The notes under the pieces were generated by a model. The model saw only the letters and a program-made list of their open reading frames with translations. It was not told the origin of the DNA and searched no databases. From Niallia sp. XMNu-256 (GTDB taxonomy: Bacteria > Bacillota > Bacilli > Bacillales > Cytobacillaceae), in contig NZ_CP137636.1 of NCBI RefSeq assembly GCF_036670015.1, positions 412,501 through 476,500 on the forward strand: a stretch of 64,000 nt of DNA, written 5' to 3'. The position numbers were made by a program, and so were the translations under genes. Below, in pieces: positions 20,467 to 29,016 of this stretch; the stretch's first letter is position 1; each line of letters opens with the position of its first letter.

Positions 20467-21390
20467 ATGAAGAGAGCAAGAATTATATATAATCCAACTT
20501 CTGGTAGAGAGGCTTTTAAACGGCAATTACCAGATGTTCTTGAAATTCTTGAAAAAGCAGGATATGAAACATCTGCCCATGCGACGACAGGTGCGGGGGA
20601 CGCAACCAAGGAGGCAAGACTTGCGGTTGAGCGTCGTTACGATCTGGTGGTAGCTGCCGGTGGAGATGGAACCATTAATGAAGTTGTTAATGGATTGGCT
20701 GAAAAGGAATATCGACCAAAGATTGGAATTATTCCAGTAGGAACAACGAATGACTTTGCTCGGGCTCTGCAAATTCCTCGAGACATCATCGGAGCAACTG
20801 AGGTCATTGCAAAAGGTGAGACCATTCCGATTGATATTGGCCGCATGAATGAAAAATATTTCATCAATATTGCTGGCGGCGGGCAGTTGACTGAACTTAC
20901 TTATGATGTACCAAGTAAATTAAAAACAATGCTAGGGCAGTTGGCGTACTATTTGAAAGGGATTGAGATGCTTCCTTCACTTAAAGCGACTGGAGTCAGC
21001 ATTGAATATGATGGCAAGCTCTATGAAGGGGAAGTCATGCTTTTTCTTGTGGGATTGACCAATTCTGTTGGTGGCTTTGAAAAACTCGCGCCAAATTCAT
21101 CGATCAATGATGGCATGTTTTCACTACTTATTTTAAAGCAAACCAATTTAGCTGACTTTATTAGAATTGCGACTCTAGCTTTGCGCGGTGAGCATATTCA
21201 TGATCCAAAAGTGATCTATACGAAGGCGAATCGAATTAAGGTAAAATCGGATGAAAAGGTACAATTAAACTTAGACGGCGAGTTCGGAGGAGTATTACCT
21301 GCAGAATTTGTTAATTTATATCGTCATTTAGAGTGTTTCGTACCGATTGATAAACTTCGTCCTGAAGATCGTCCTGAAAATGTATGGTAA
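20467..21390 (+). CDS. dgkB: DgkB, diacylglycerol kinase (YegS/DagK lipid kinase family)
   Basis: A 307-residue cytoplasmic kinase that phosphorylates diacylglycerol released by lipoteichoic acid synthesis, returning phosphatidic acid to the phospholipid pool. The nucleotide-binding GGDGT lies at 65-69 within AAGGDGTINEVVNGL, and PVGTTNDFARAL follows. The start ATG at 20467 (MKRARIIYNPTSGRE) matches the known DgkB N-terminus. An upstream in-frame TTG at 20389 falls inside the promoter and is rejected. rlmCD, its usual neighbour, lies 7.6 kb further on, separated by the lipoprotein, SET and trehalose genes. Confidence 0.95.
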   Translation: MKRARIIYNPTSGREAFKRQLPDVLEILEKAGYETSAHATTGAGDATKEARLAVERRYDLVVAAGGDGTINEVVNGLAEKEYRPKIGIIPVGTTNDFARALQIPRDIIGATEVIAKGETIPIDIGRMNEKYFINIAGGGQLTELTYDVPSKLKTMLGQLAYYLKGIEMLPSLKATGVSIEYDGKLYEGEVMLFLVGLTNSVGGFEKLAPNSSINDGMFSLLILKQTNLADFIRIATLALRGEHIHDPKVIYTKANRIKVKSDEKVQLNLDGEFGGVLPAEFVNLYRHLECFVPIDKLRPEDRPENVW

Positions 21391-21401
21391 GATTGACTAT
21401 A

Positions 21402-21431
21402 AAAAGGATCGAGCATTTGCTCAATCCTTTT
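21402..21431. terminator. Bidirectional terminator between dgkB and the lipoprotein gene
   Basis: AAAAGGATCGAGCA (21402-21415) pairs with TGCTCAATCCTTTT (21418-21431) with one mismatch. A-rich and T-rich flanks serve both strands. Confidence 0.85.
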
Positions 21432-21445
21432 CTTGTGTTTTAATA

Positions 21446-22021
21446 TTATTTTGCAGCTTTTGCAGCATCAACGATAAATTTAACATATCCTTCTGTGTCA
21501 GCAAGTGTGGAACCGCTTACAACATCAATCATTTTTTCACCTGGATTTTCTTGAAGAGTTGCTTCTAATTCAGCGACCGTTTTGCCTTTTACATATTCAT
21601 GAATGGCAGCCATGTTCTCATCAAGAGAATTAGTAGCGCTGGCTTTTTCTTTCATGTTTTTGCTGTATTGTTCAGAGTTTTCATTTTTAGAAGCTAAAAC
21701 TTTCCCAGAGTCTTTGAAACTTTCACCGAAAGCGCCATCAGCGTTAGGAACGCCTTTACTCGTTGCAGGGTCCATAAATTGGAATTCATCGATGTAAGAA
21801 GATACAATCTTGTCTCCTTCTAATGTTACAGCTGCGATACCAAAGGATTTGTCTCCATGTGGAGCACCGTTAATAACAGCTGTTTTGATCTCATCAGTAC
21901 TTTCAGCTGCGGTTGTTGTTGCTTCTTTTGCAGTGTCCGTTGGAGCCGCTTCATCATTTGAACAGCCAGCAAAAATTCCGACAAGGCCTAATGCTAAAGC
22001 TAAGGTTAAAACTTTTTTCAT
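21446..22021 (-). CDS. Lipoprotein resembling the FMN-binding/pheromone-type family
   Basis: A 191-residue predicted lipoprotein with signal peptide MKKVLTLALALGLVGIFAGC and lipidated cysteine at 20. A Thr/Glu-rich linker follows. The mature part ends in MIDVVSGSTLADTEGYVKF, which resembles the SGAT-x-T flavinylation motif of FMN_bind domains and the extracellular electron-transfer lipoprotein PplA of Listeria. If that holds, it would be a flavin-carrying surface lipoprotein, but the motif is imperfect. The ATG at 22021 is chosen because GGGAG lies 9 bases upstream; the longer frame has no ribosome site. Confidence 0.65.
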   Translation of the reverse strand: MKKVLTLALALGLVGIFAGCSNDEAAPTDTAKEATTTAAESTDEIKTAVINGAPHGDKSFGIAAVTLEGDKIVSSYIDEFQFMDPATSKGVPNADGAFGESFKDSGKVLASKNENSEQYSKNMKEKASATNSLDENMAAIHEYVKGKTVAELEATLQENPGEKMIDVVSGSTLADTEGYVKFIVDAAKAAK

Positions 22022-22130
22022 TTTTGACATCTCCCTTTTTTCTAATTGTATGAGTTTGTGATAGCTTATAACATAAATTATATAATTTCTAATTATTTTA
22101 GCAATATAACAATAGAGGAGTTCAAACAAT

Positions 22131-22197
22131 GCTCATAAATTCACAACACAAAGTTGTCAAAATATTTTTAAAGCCTTTAATATCAAGATTTATGAGC
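22131..22197. other. Inverted repeat upstream of the lipoprotein gene
   Basis: GCTCATAAAT (22131-22140) recurs inverted as ATTTATGAGC (22188-22197), with a smaller dyad (ACAAC/GTTGT) inside. It lies about 110 bp upstream of the lipoprotein start; significance unknown. Confidence 0.3.
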
Positions 22198-22278
22198 TGC
22201 TGTTTTAATGGGGGAAATTAAGGGTGAATTTAGTTTGTGATTAAAGTAACATTATTGTAATAAGTCAGACAAAAGTCA

Positions 22279-22308
22279 AGACCTGGTCCTTATGCTATGA
22301 CCAGGTCT
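22279..22308 (-). terminator. Terminator of the SET-domain gene
   Basis: AGACCTGGTC (22279-22288) pairs perfectly with GACCAGGTCT (22299-22308). On the minus strand it is followed by TTGACTTTTG. Confidence 0.7.
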
Positions 22309-22316
22309 AATAAACA

Positions 22317-22694
22317 TTATTCTTGATTAAACCATAACGGTTCCTGATCATCGACATCTCCATTATAGTTAATGAGGATTTCTTCACCAGCTTTTATATC
22401 CTTATGAGCAAAAAAGTCAAAGGTATGATTGGCAAAATTAATATCATAGTGGGCATTTGGAGTATAGGAGTGGTTAAACAACATCCCATAACCGAGTAAT
22501 AGGGCAGAATGGTTTTTCCCATATTCAAATGCATAATCAGCAAGAAGTGTTTTTTCAATATGAACATGTTCTTCATTTGGATATGGGAGAGCAGGTGCCT
22601 GATGGAAAATAGTTCCTTTTTTAATATCCTCTGTAGCAAACACCCCTCGATTTAATTCCCCGTCACTAAGTGCGGAAGTTTTTACTTCAATCAT
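22317..22694 (-). CDS. SET-domain protein (putative lysine methyltransferase)
   Basis: A 125-residue protein that is almost entirely a SET domain: GRGVFATEDIKKGTIF (about 16-31), the AdoMet-site NHSYTPNAHY (about 74-83) and the catalytic GEEILINYNGD near the end. SET domains transfer a methyl group from S-adenosylmethionine to lysine; the targets of the bacterial single-domain proteins are mostly unknown. No post-SET cysteines. The ATG follows AGGTGGA. It is a single gene with its own terminator. Confidence 0.85.
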   Translation of the reverse strand: MIEVKTSALSDGELNRGVFATEDIKKGTIFHQAPALPYPNEEHVHIEKTLLADYAFEYGKNHSALLLGYGMLFNHSYTPNAHYDINFANHTFDFFAHKDIKAGEEILINYNGDVDDQEPLWFNQE

Positions 22695-22766
22695 ATTTAT
22701 CCACCTACATCTTCAAATTTTATTAAATATATTCTAGTTTGTACTTTACCACTGATTCGAATTAAA

Positions 22767-22807
22767 AGAAAAGCATTAGCGAATAAAATATCAACTAATG
22801 CTTTTCT
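22767..22807 (-). terminator. Terminator of malL
   Basis: AGAAAAGCATTAG (22767-22779) pairs with CTAATGCTTTTCT (22795-22807). On the minus strand a T-rich tail follows. Confidence 0.85.
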
Positions 22808-22815
22808 ATTGAATA

Positions 22816-24498
22816 TTAAATTCCTTTATATACCCTGGCCTCATAGGGCTTTAGAGTAAAGTTCAAAGGAAGGTTTGTGTCCGCTATATGATAGTTACTA
22901 ATGAGTATTTCCCTTGGTTCAAAAAGTACATCTTCCGGTAACTGAAAGGATACAGGGTCTTCACTGAAGTTGGTAATCACTAGTAGTTTTTCTATTTCGG
23001 ACGTACGTAAGTAAGCATAGATCTGATCGTGATCCGGTAAAATCAGTTGATAGTCCCCGTAAACAATAATTGAATGCTGTTTTCTCAGCTGGATTAACTT
23101 CCGGTAATAATGATAAATGGAATGATCCTCTTTCACTGCTTTTTCAGCGTTGATCTCATTGAAATTTGGATTTACCTTTATCCAAGGCTTTCCACTTGTG
23201 AATCCTGCGGAGGGTTGATCGTTCCACTGGAATGGCGTTCTTGCATTATCTCTGCTTTTACTATAAATAGAATTCATCACTTCAGTTGGTTCCGCATTTT
23301 CCTCGATTACTTTTTCATGATACAAATTTATTGTTTCAATATCTTTGTAATCCTCTATTGAATCGTAACGGACATTGGTCATCCCAATTTCCTCCCCTTG
23401 GTAAATATAAGGGGTTCCTTGAAGCATATGGAGACATGTGGCTAACATTTTTGCCGACTCTACCCGGTAATTCTTGTCATTCCCAAATCTTGAAACAATG
23501 CGTGGTTGGTCATGGTTATTCCAATAAAGACTGTTCCATCCTGTTCCATGTAGGCCAGTTTGCCACTTTGAAAGATTCTCTTTTAAATCTGTTAATGCTA
23601 AAGGTTTGAGGTCCCACTTGCCATTCGGGCCAGAGTCCAGATTCATATGTTCAAAGGTGAAGACCATTTGCAATTCATTCCGTTGCTCATCTGTATATTT
23701 TTTCGCTTCCTCCACATCAACACCAGGCATTTCGCCAACAGTGATAATATCATACTTTGACAATACCTCTTGATTCATTTCTTGTAAAAACTCATGAATC
23801 CGTGGGCCGTTACGGTAGTATTTACTGCCAGATGCATATTTTTCACCTGCTTTAATCGAACCATCCGGTAAGCTGGGAACTTTCGAAATGAAATTGATCA
23901 CATCCATACGGAAACCATCAATTCCTTTATCAAGCCACCATTTCATCATCTCGTATATTTCTTTCCGTAGCTTCGGATTCTCCCAGTTCAAGTCTGGTTG
24001 TTTTTTACTGAATAAATGTAAATAATATTCATCGGTCGTTTCATCATATTGCCAAGCAGAACCTCCGAAGGATGACTTCCAATTATTCGGTTCCTGTCCA
24101 TTTTTCCCAGGTCGCCAAATATAATAATCACGATAGGGGTTGTTCTTTGATTTTCTTGACTCCTTGAACCATTCATGCTCATCTGATGTATGGTTTACAA
24201 CAAGATCCATCATTAGCTTCATTCCGCGATGATGAACTTCGTTTAATAATTGATCCCAATCTTCCATTACCCCAAATTCACCCATGATCTTTTTGTAATC
24301 AGATATATCATAGCCATTGTCATCATTTGGAGATTCGTAGACAGGAGAAAGCCAGATGACATCGATCCCCAGGTCTTTTAAATAGTCTAGTTTCTCGATG
24401 ATTCCTTTTAGGTCTCCGATCCCATCTCCATTACTATCATTAAAGCTCCTCGGATAAATTTGGTATACGACACTTTCTTTCCACCAGTTTTTTTTCAT
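22816..24498 (-). CDS. malL: Oligo-1,6-glucosidase (GH13)
   Basis: A 560-residue alpha-amylase-family (GH13) glucosidase that removes glucose from isomaltose and other alpha-1,6-linked sugars. Catalytic residues: nucleophile D199 (GFRMDVIN), acid/base E256 (TVGEMPG), transition-state stabiliser D330 (NNHDQPR). Valine 200 right after the nucleophile is the known determinant of alpha-1,6 preference, so MalL fits better than a maltase or TreA. It ends the treP-treA-malL series, where B. subtilis instead has treR. Start ATG after TTGGAGGGA. A second promoter is not evident. Confidence 0.88.
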   Translation of the reverse strand: MKKNWWKESVVYQIYPRSFNDSNGDGIGDLKGIIEKLDYLKDLGIDVIWLSPVYESPNDDNGYDISDYKKIMGEFGVMEDWDQLLNEVHHRGMKLMMDLVVNHTSDEHEWFKESRKSKNNPYRDYYIWRPGKNGQEPNNWKSSFGGSAWQYDETTDEYYLHLFSKKQPDLNWENPKLRKEIYEMMKWWLDKGIDGFRMDVINFISKVPSLPDGSIKAGEKYASGSKYYRNGPRIHEFLQEMNQEVLSKYDIITVGEMPGVDVEEAKKYTDEQRNELQMVFTFEHMNLDSGPNGKWDLKPLALTDLKENLSKWQTGLHGTGWNSLYWNNHDQPRIVSRFGNDKNYRVESAKMLATCLHMLQGTPYIYQGEEIGMTNVRYDSIEDYKDIETINLYHEKVIEENAEPTEVMNSIYSKSRDNARTPFQWNDQPSAGFTSGKPWIKVNPNFNEINAEKAVKEDHSIYHYYRKLIQLRKQHSIIVYGDYQLILPDHDQIYAYLRTSEIEKLLVITNFSEDPVSFQLPEDVLFEPREILISNYHIADTNLPLNFTLKPYEARVYKGI

Positions 24499-24541
24499 AA
24501 AAAATCCCTCCAAAGCAGCAAGGGCTTCTTTCTCAAAATAA

Positions 24542-24581
24542 AAGGTGTCAGGCGAATTACAATTTGTATGCCAGACACCTT
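24542..24581 (-). terminator. Hairpin between treA and malL
   Basis: AAGGTGTCAGGC (24542-24553) pairs with GCCAGACACCTT (24570-24581) with one mismatch; on the minus strand TTTTATTTT follows. It could end or attenuate treA transcription. An outer AAGGGCTT/AAGCCCTT pair surrounds it. The arm is related to the dispersed GGTGCC-type repeats of this region. Confidence 0.65.
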
Positions 24582-24627
24582 ATGAAAAGCCCTTAGTTTC
24601 TCGTTTATCGTAAAAAATTCTATGCTC

Positions 24628-26289
24628 TTAATTTAGGTAATAGATAATTGATTCATACGGTCTTAAATGTAAGTTTTCCAGATCTTTAGAAGAATTGTCA
24701 TAATTGGATAGCAAGATTTCTGGTTGTGTATTTATCTTTTCGGATCGTAAATCAACCGTCACTTCTTTCCCGTAGAAATTACTGATTACAAGTAACTTTT
24801 CACCATTCCAATTTCTCGTATAGGCAAAAATTTGGGGGTCATTTTCAAAAAGCAACTGATAGTCTCCGTAAGTGATCACATCATATTGTTTGCGTAATTG
24901 TATTAACTTTTGATAATGATAGAAAATAGAATCTTGATCCTGTAATGCTTTCTCAGCGTTAATTTCTAGATAGTTTTCCGCTACTCCAATCCAAGGTGTT
25001 CCACTTGTAAATCCGGCCTGTTCATCTGTTGACCATTGCATTGGTGTTCGCCCATTGTCACGGGACTTTTGCTGGAGAATCCCAATAATCTCCTCATCGG
25101 CCATGCCTTTACTTTGTAATTCTTTATACGCATTTAAAGATTCTACATCACGGTATTGTTCAATCGAAGAGAAATTTGGATTGGTCATTCCAAATTCTTC
25201 TCCTTGGTAAACATAAGGAGTTCCTTTCATCATATGAAGCGTGGTTGCCAGCATTTTGGCTGATTCTTTATGATACTGCTTGTCGTCTCCAAAACGGGAA
25301 ACGGCACGAGGTTGATCATGATTACACCAAAACAGGGCATTCCAACCTTCGCCTTCATGCATGCCAACTTGCCAATCGGAAAGGATTTGCTTTAATTTTA
25401 AAAAGTCAAATGGAGCCTTTGTCCATTTTTCCCCATTGGGATAATCAACTTTTAAATGATGGAATTGGAAGGTCATGGAGAGTTCTTCACGTTTTGGGTT
25501 CGTATATAACACACAGTTTTCTAAGGTGGTTGAAGACATTTCCCCAACTGTGAGCATATCGTATTTTGAAAAAACGTTTTGATTCATTTCTTGTAAATAT
25601 TCATGAACTCTCGGTCCGTCTGTATAAAATCTTCGACCATCTCCACTATCATCGTTAGGGAAATGTTGATTTTTGGAAATCAGATTAATGACATCAAGTC
25701 GGAATCCATCAATCCCTTTTTCCGCCCAAAAACGCATCATTTCAAAAATATTTTCACGGAGATCTTTATTCTCCCAGTTTAAGTCAGCTTGTGTTTTATC
25801 AAATAAATGTAAATAATATTGACCCGTTTTTTCATCCCATTCCCATGCAGAACCACCGAACTTGGATACCCAATTACTTGGTGCATCCCCATCTACTGCA
25901 TCTTTCCAAATATAGAAGTCACGGAATTGATTGTCTTTTGAAGATTTAGCTTGTTGGAACCATTCATGTTCTGTAGATGTATGGTTAACAACAAGATCCA
26001 TGATTAATTTCATTCCGCGTTTATGTGTTTCATCTAGTAATTCTTGAAAATCATCCATTGTCCCGTAGCTTGGTTCAATGGAATAATAATCACTTATATC
26101 ATACCCGTTATCATTTTGAGGGGACTTGTAAACAGGAGTCAGCCAAATGACATCGACACCTAAATTTTTAAGATAATCCAACTTTGCAATGATTCCTTGG
26201 ATGTCACCCGTCCCTTTTCCTGTTGTATCGTAGAAACTTTTGGGGTAAATCTGGTATACAACTGATTTCTTCCACCATGCTTCATTCAT
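24628..26289 (-). CDS. treA: TreA, trehalose-6-phosphate hydrolase (GH13)
   Basis: A 553-residue cytoplasmic hydrolase that splits trehalose-6-phosphate, delivered by TreP, into glucose and glucose-6-phosphate. Catalytic D199 (GFRLDVIN), E250 (TVGEMSS) and D325 (CNHDQPR) are present. The stretch TDGPRVHEYLQEMN and FHHLKVDYPNGEKW are close to B. subtilis TreA. Two ATG codons are tandem; the second (26289) is better spaced from GAGGAG. It lies downstream of treP across a 420-bp gap filled by a tandem hairpin array. Confidence 0.93.
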   Translation of the reverse strand: MNEAWWKKSVVYQIYPKSFYDTTGKGTGDIQGIIAKLDYLKNLGVDVIWLTPVYKSPQNDNGYDISDYYSIEPSYGTMDDFQELLDETHKRGMKLIMDLVVNHTSTEHEWFQQAKSSKDNQFRDFYIWKDAVDGDAPSNWVSKFGGSAWEWDEKTGQYYLHLFDKTQADLNWENKDLRENIFEMMRFWAEKGIDGFRLDVINLISKNQHFPNDDSGDGRRFYTDGPRVHEYLQEMNQNVFSKYDMLTVGEMSSTTLENCVLYTNPKREELSMTFQFHHLKVDYPNGEKWTKAPFDFLKLKQILSDWQVGMHEGEGWNALFWCNHDQPRAVSRFGDDKQYHKESAKMLATTLHMMKGTPYVYQGEEFGMTNPNFSSIEQYRDVESLNAYKELQSKGMADEEIIGILQQKSRDNGRTPMQWSTDEQAGFTSGTPWIGVAENYLEINAEKALQDQDSIFYHYQKLIQLRKQYDVITYGDYQLLFENDPQIFAYTRNWNGEKLLVISNFYGKEVTVDLRSEKINTQPEILLSNYDNSSKDLENLHLRPYESIIYYLN

Positions 26290-26343
26290 CATTTAACTCC
26301 TCATTTCAATTGATTTGGTTTTTGTATTTGTTTTTGGGAAAAA

Positions 26344-26685
26344 TGCTGTTATTAGTTAGAGGTTCATAACAGCTATATTGATTAAGCTCATAAGAAAAAT
26401 GCAGCTATTGAGGTTGGGATAACTGCATTTTTGTATGGTTCCTAGAAAAATACAGTTATTGTAGGGGTGATAACAGCAATATTACAAACTTGTTGGGAGT
26501 TTGCTGTTATCGAGGGTACGATAACAGCAATTATGTGGAACCCTTCGAGAATATGCTGCTATCGAGGGTACGATACAGGCAACTTTGCGTAAACTTTCGA
26601 GAAGTTGCCGCTATCATTAGTTCGATAACGACAAATTTGCTCAACTCTAAAAGATATTGCTGCTATTAAGTTCGGATAAAGGCAA
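26344..26685 (-). repeat. Tandem array of seven degenerate hairpin units (about 52-bp period)
   Basis: The gap between treP and treA consists of seven units, each with an inverted repeat of the type TGCTGTTAT...ATAACAGCA. Hairpin centres are at about 26359, 26413, 26465, 26515, 26567, 26618 and 26671. Unit 4 is perfect: TTGCTGTTATCG (26501-26512), 6-nt loop, CGATAACAGCAA (26519-26530). Several units differ by changes that keep pairing or are near-compensatory. Transcription from the treP promoter would place the array within the polycistronic mRNA. Confidence 0.85.
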
Positions 26686-26714
26686 AAATTACCCAACTCC
26701 CAATAAAATTGCAT

Positions 26715-28649
26715 TTATCTAGGCATTTTCCGTTTTGCAATCACTAACGTTATGATAAATGGAACAACAATAACGATTAACATGCCGATTAGGAAGGTAA
26801 TCATGCTGCTATCGATTGATAAAAACGCAGGGATTCCTCCAACTCCAATGGAAGATGCTTGAACATTACCTACTGTAATAAAGGCACCCGCAATAGCTGT
26901 TCCAATTAAGGCCGCAAAGAATGGATAACGGTATTGTAAATTAACACCGAACATAGCTGGTTCTGTTACACCTAACCAAGCGGAAACCCCTGAAGTTCCT
27001 GCTAAGCCTTTCAATTTCTCGTCCTTTGCTGCTAAGAACATGGCAAAAACTGCAGAACCTTGGGCAATATTTGATAAGGCAACAATTGGCCACAAGAAAG
27101 TCGTTCCGGTGCTGCCGATTAATTGTAAATCAACGGCAAGGAATGTATGATGCATTCCTGTAATGACTAATGGTGCATAAAGAGAACCATAGACAAGTCC
27201 GCCAATTAGTGGTGCTGCCTCAAAAATAGCGACTAATCCATCTGTAATCCAACTACCGATTGTAAAAGTAACCGGTCCGATTAAAATAAATGCTAAGAAA
27301 CCAGTTACGAGCAAGGCAATGGGTGCAACGACTAATAATTGCAAGGAATCAATGACACGCTTTTTCAACCATTTCTCGATACTAGCCAAAACCCAGGCGG
27401 CAACTAACACCGGCAAGACTTGTCCTTGATAGCCCATCATATTCACGTCAAATCCAAACACATTCCAAGTTGGCGCATTTCCTTCTGCTGTAGCTACTGC
27501 ATAATCACTAGCAGGCATTAATGCCGGATGGACAAGGATTAGACCTAGAACAATTCCAAGTAAAGGATTTCCGCCAAAACGTTTCACTGCTGACCAACCA
27601 ATTAAAGCAGGGAGGAAGGCGAATGCCGTACTAGCGATGACATTAATCATGTCAGCCACACCAGCCCAAGATGGGTACATTTCAATAATCGATTCGTCTG
27701 TAAAAATCGGATTAACTAAAATATTATTAAGTCCAAGAAGCAAACCGGCTGTTACAATCGCTGGAAGAATGGGTATAAAAATATCAGCCAGAGTTTTAAT
27801 CGCACGCTGCAGCGGATTTAACTTTTTACCACTGGCAGCTTTAACATCATCTTTTGAAGATTCCTGAATACCGGTTTCAAGTACCATTGCTTTATATACT
27901 TTATCAACAGTACCTTGTCCAATGACAATTTGATATTGACCATTGGTAGAGAAGGTGCCTTTTACAACATCTAGCTTTTCAAGTGAATCTTTATCCACAA
28001 TCCCTTCGTCTTTTAAAGCAAATCGTAGTCTTGTCACACAGTGTGTAGCTGCATCGATATTTTCCAAGCCGCCAACCGCTGCAACAATTTTATTAGCCTC
28101 TTCGCTGTATTGCATTCCTTGATTTGATTTTTTGTTAGTTTGTGAATTGTCAGGGGGAGCTTCTATTTCAGTACCCTGCAACGAAAGTTCAAGTAATGTC
28201 GACTCGCCGGCAATAACTGTGCTATCGGTTGTTTTTCCATAAGAGGCAACTTTATCCCCATTAGTCACGATGATTGGTGTAATATGGCTTGCGGCTTTTT
28301 CCTTGATTAATTGCAGATCAAAAGTGACAAGCGGATCACCAACTTTGACATGTTCTCCTTGTTTGACATGTACTTCAAAGCCCTCACCATTCATGGTAAC
28401 AGTCTCAATTCCAATGTGAATTAATAGTTCAATTCCTGATTTACTTCTTAAACCAACAGCATGTTTAGTGGGAAAAGTTAAGATGACTTCTCCATCAACA
28501 GGTGAAACCACTTTTCCATCCGTTGGTTCGATGGCTATGCCATCCCCCATCATTTTTCCAGAAAACGTGGGATCTGGAACACTCTCAAGTGGTGTAACTT
28601 TTCCACTAAGTGGTGCAAAAATGGTTTCTTTCTGATTTAGGTTTACCAT
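26715..28649 (-). CDS. treP: TreP, trehalose-specific PTS permease with fused EIIA (A-B-C order)
   Basis: A 644-residue phosphotransferase permease that imports and phosphorylates trehalose. Domain order: glucose-type EIIA (about 1-155, phospho-His H78 in LLIHIG), linker, EIIB (about 180-260, phospho-Cys C204 in THCVTRLRF), then the EIIC membrane domain (about 285-640) with GYQGQVLPVLVAAWVL and TGMHHTFLAVDLQLIG typical of TreP. B. subtilis TreP is only B-C and borrows EIIA from PtsG, so this one is self-sufficient. The start ATG follows a GAGGGGGT site, below a promoter with two TreR operators and a cre-like site. Confidence 0.93.
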   Translation of the reverse strand: MVNLNQKETIFAPLSGKVTPLESVPDPTFSGKMMGDGIAIEPTDGKVVSPVDGEVILTFPTKHAVGLRSKSGIELLIHIGIETVTMNGEGFEVHVKQGEHVKVGDPLVTFDLQLIKEKAASHITPIIVTNGDKVASYGKTTDSTVIAGESTLLELSLQGTEIEAPPDNSQTNKKSNQGMQYSEEANKIVAAVGGLENIDAATHCVTRLRFALKDEGIVDKDSLEKLDVVKGTFSTNGQYQIVIGQGTVDKVYKAMVLETGIQESSKDDVKAASGKKLNPLQRAIKTLADIFIPILPAIVTAGLLLGLNNILVNPIFTDESIIEMYPSWAGVADMINVIASTAFAFLPALIGWSAVKRFGGNPLLGIVLGLILVHPALMPASDYAVATAEGNAPTWNVFGFDVNMMGYQGQVLPVLVAAWVLASIEKWLKKRVIDSLQLLVVAPIALLVTGFLAFILIGPVTFTIGSWITDGLVAIFEAAPLIGGLVYGSLYAPLVITGMHHTFLAVDLQLIGSTGTTFLWPIVALSNIAQGSAVFAMFLAAKDEKLKGLAGTSGVSAWLGVTEPAMFGVNLQYRYPFFAALIGTAIAGAFITVGNVQASSIGVGGIPAFLSIDSSMITFLIGMLIVIVVPFIITLVIAKRKMPR

Positions 28650-28694
28650 AAGTAACCCCCTCTTTCATTACTGATCTATGTTTACTTAAGAAAT

Positions 28695-28756
28695 TTGTAT
28701 ATACAAGCTCTATATAAAGTATATCCTGTATATACAAGTTTTGCAAATGCTTTCAA
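28695..28756 (-). promoter_or_regulatory. treP promoter with two TreR operators and a cre-like site
   Basis: On the minus strand: -35 TTGCAA (28746-28741), 17-bp spacer, -10 TATACT (28723-28718). TTGTATATACAA (28695-28706) and CTGTATATACAA (28726-28737) match the TreR operator known in B. subtilis; one lies in the spacer, the other just past the start site. TTGAAAGCATTTGCAA (28756-28741) matches the CcpA cre consensus at 14 of 16 positions and overlaps the -35. This predicts induction by trehalose-6-phosphate and glucose repression. Confidence 0.85.
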
Positions 28757-29016
28757 ATGGAAATTTATTACTTATTTAGCACATGCTTTTTGTACCGAAG
28801 GCTTGCCCAGGTGCAGAAGTGTTATGTAAAAATGGTTCTCTTTAAGGACTACCCTCTTTTTCATGTTTTAAGCTAAGAATCCTACTGCTTCCGCTTGATG
28901 ACCGTTATTCATAATTTAATTAAGTAAGGTTTCCATTTAGTTATTTTTTTATCCGGAGGCTATTTATGATACAATTTTGGGAAAAGGATCGATACTATAT
29001 GTAAAGGAAGAAACTC

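Noticed and set aside
26344-26685. CRISPR array
   Set aside because: The units are tandem hairpins with diverged sequence throughout; there are no constant repeats separated by unique spacers, and no cas genes.
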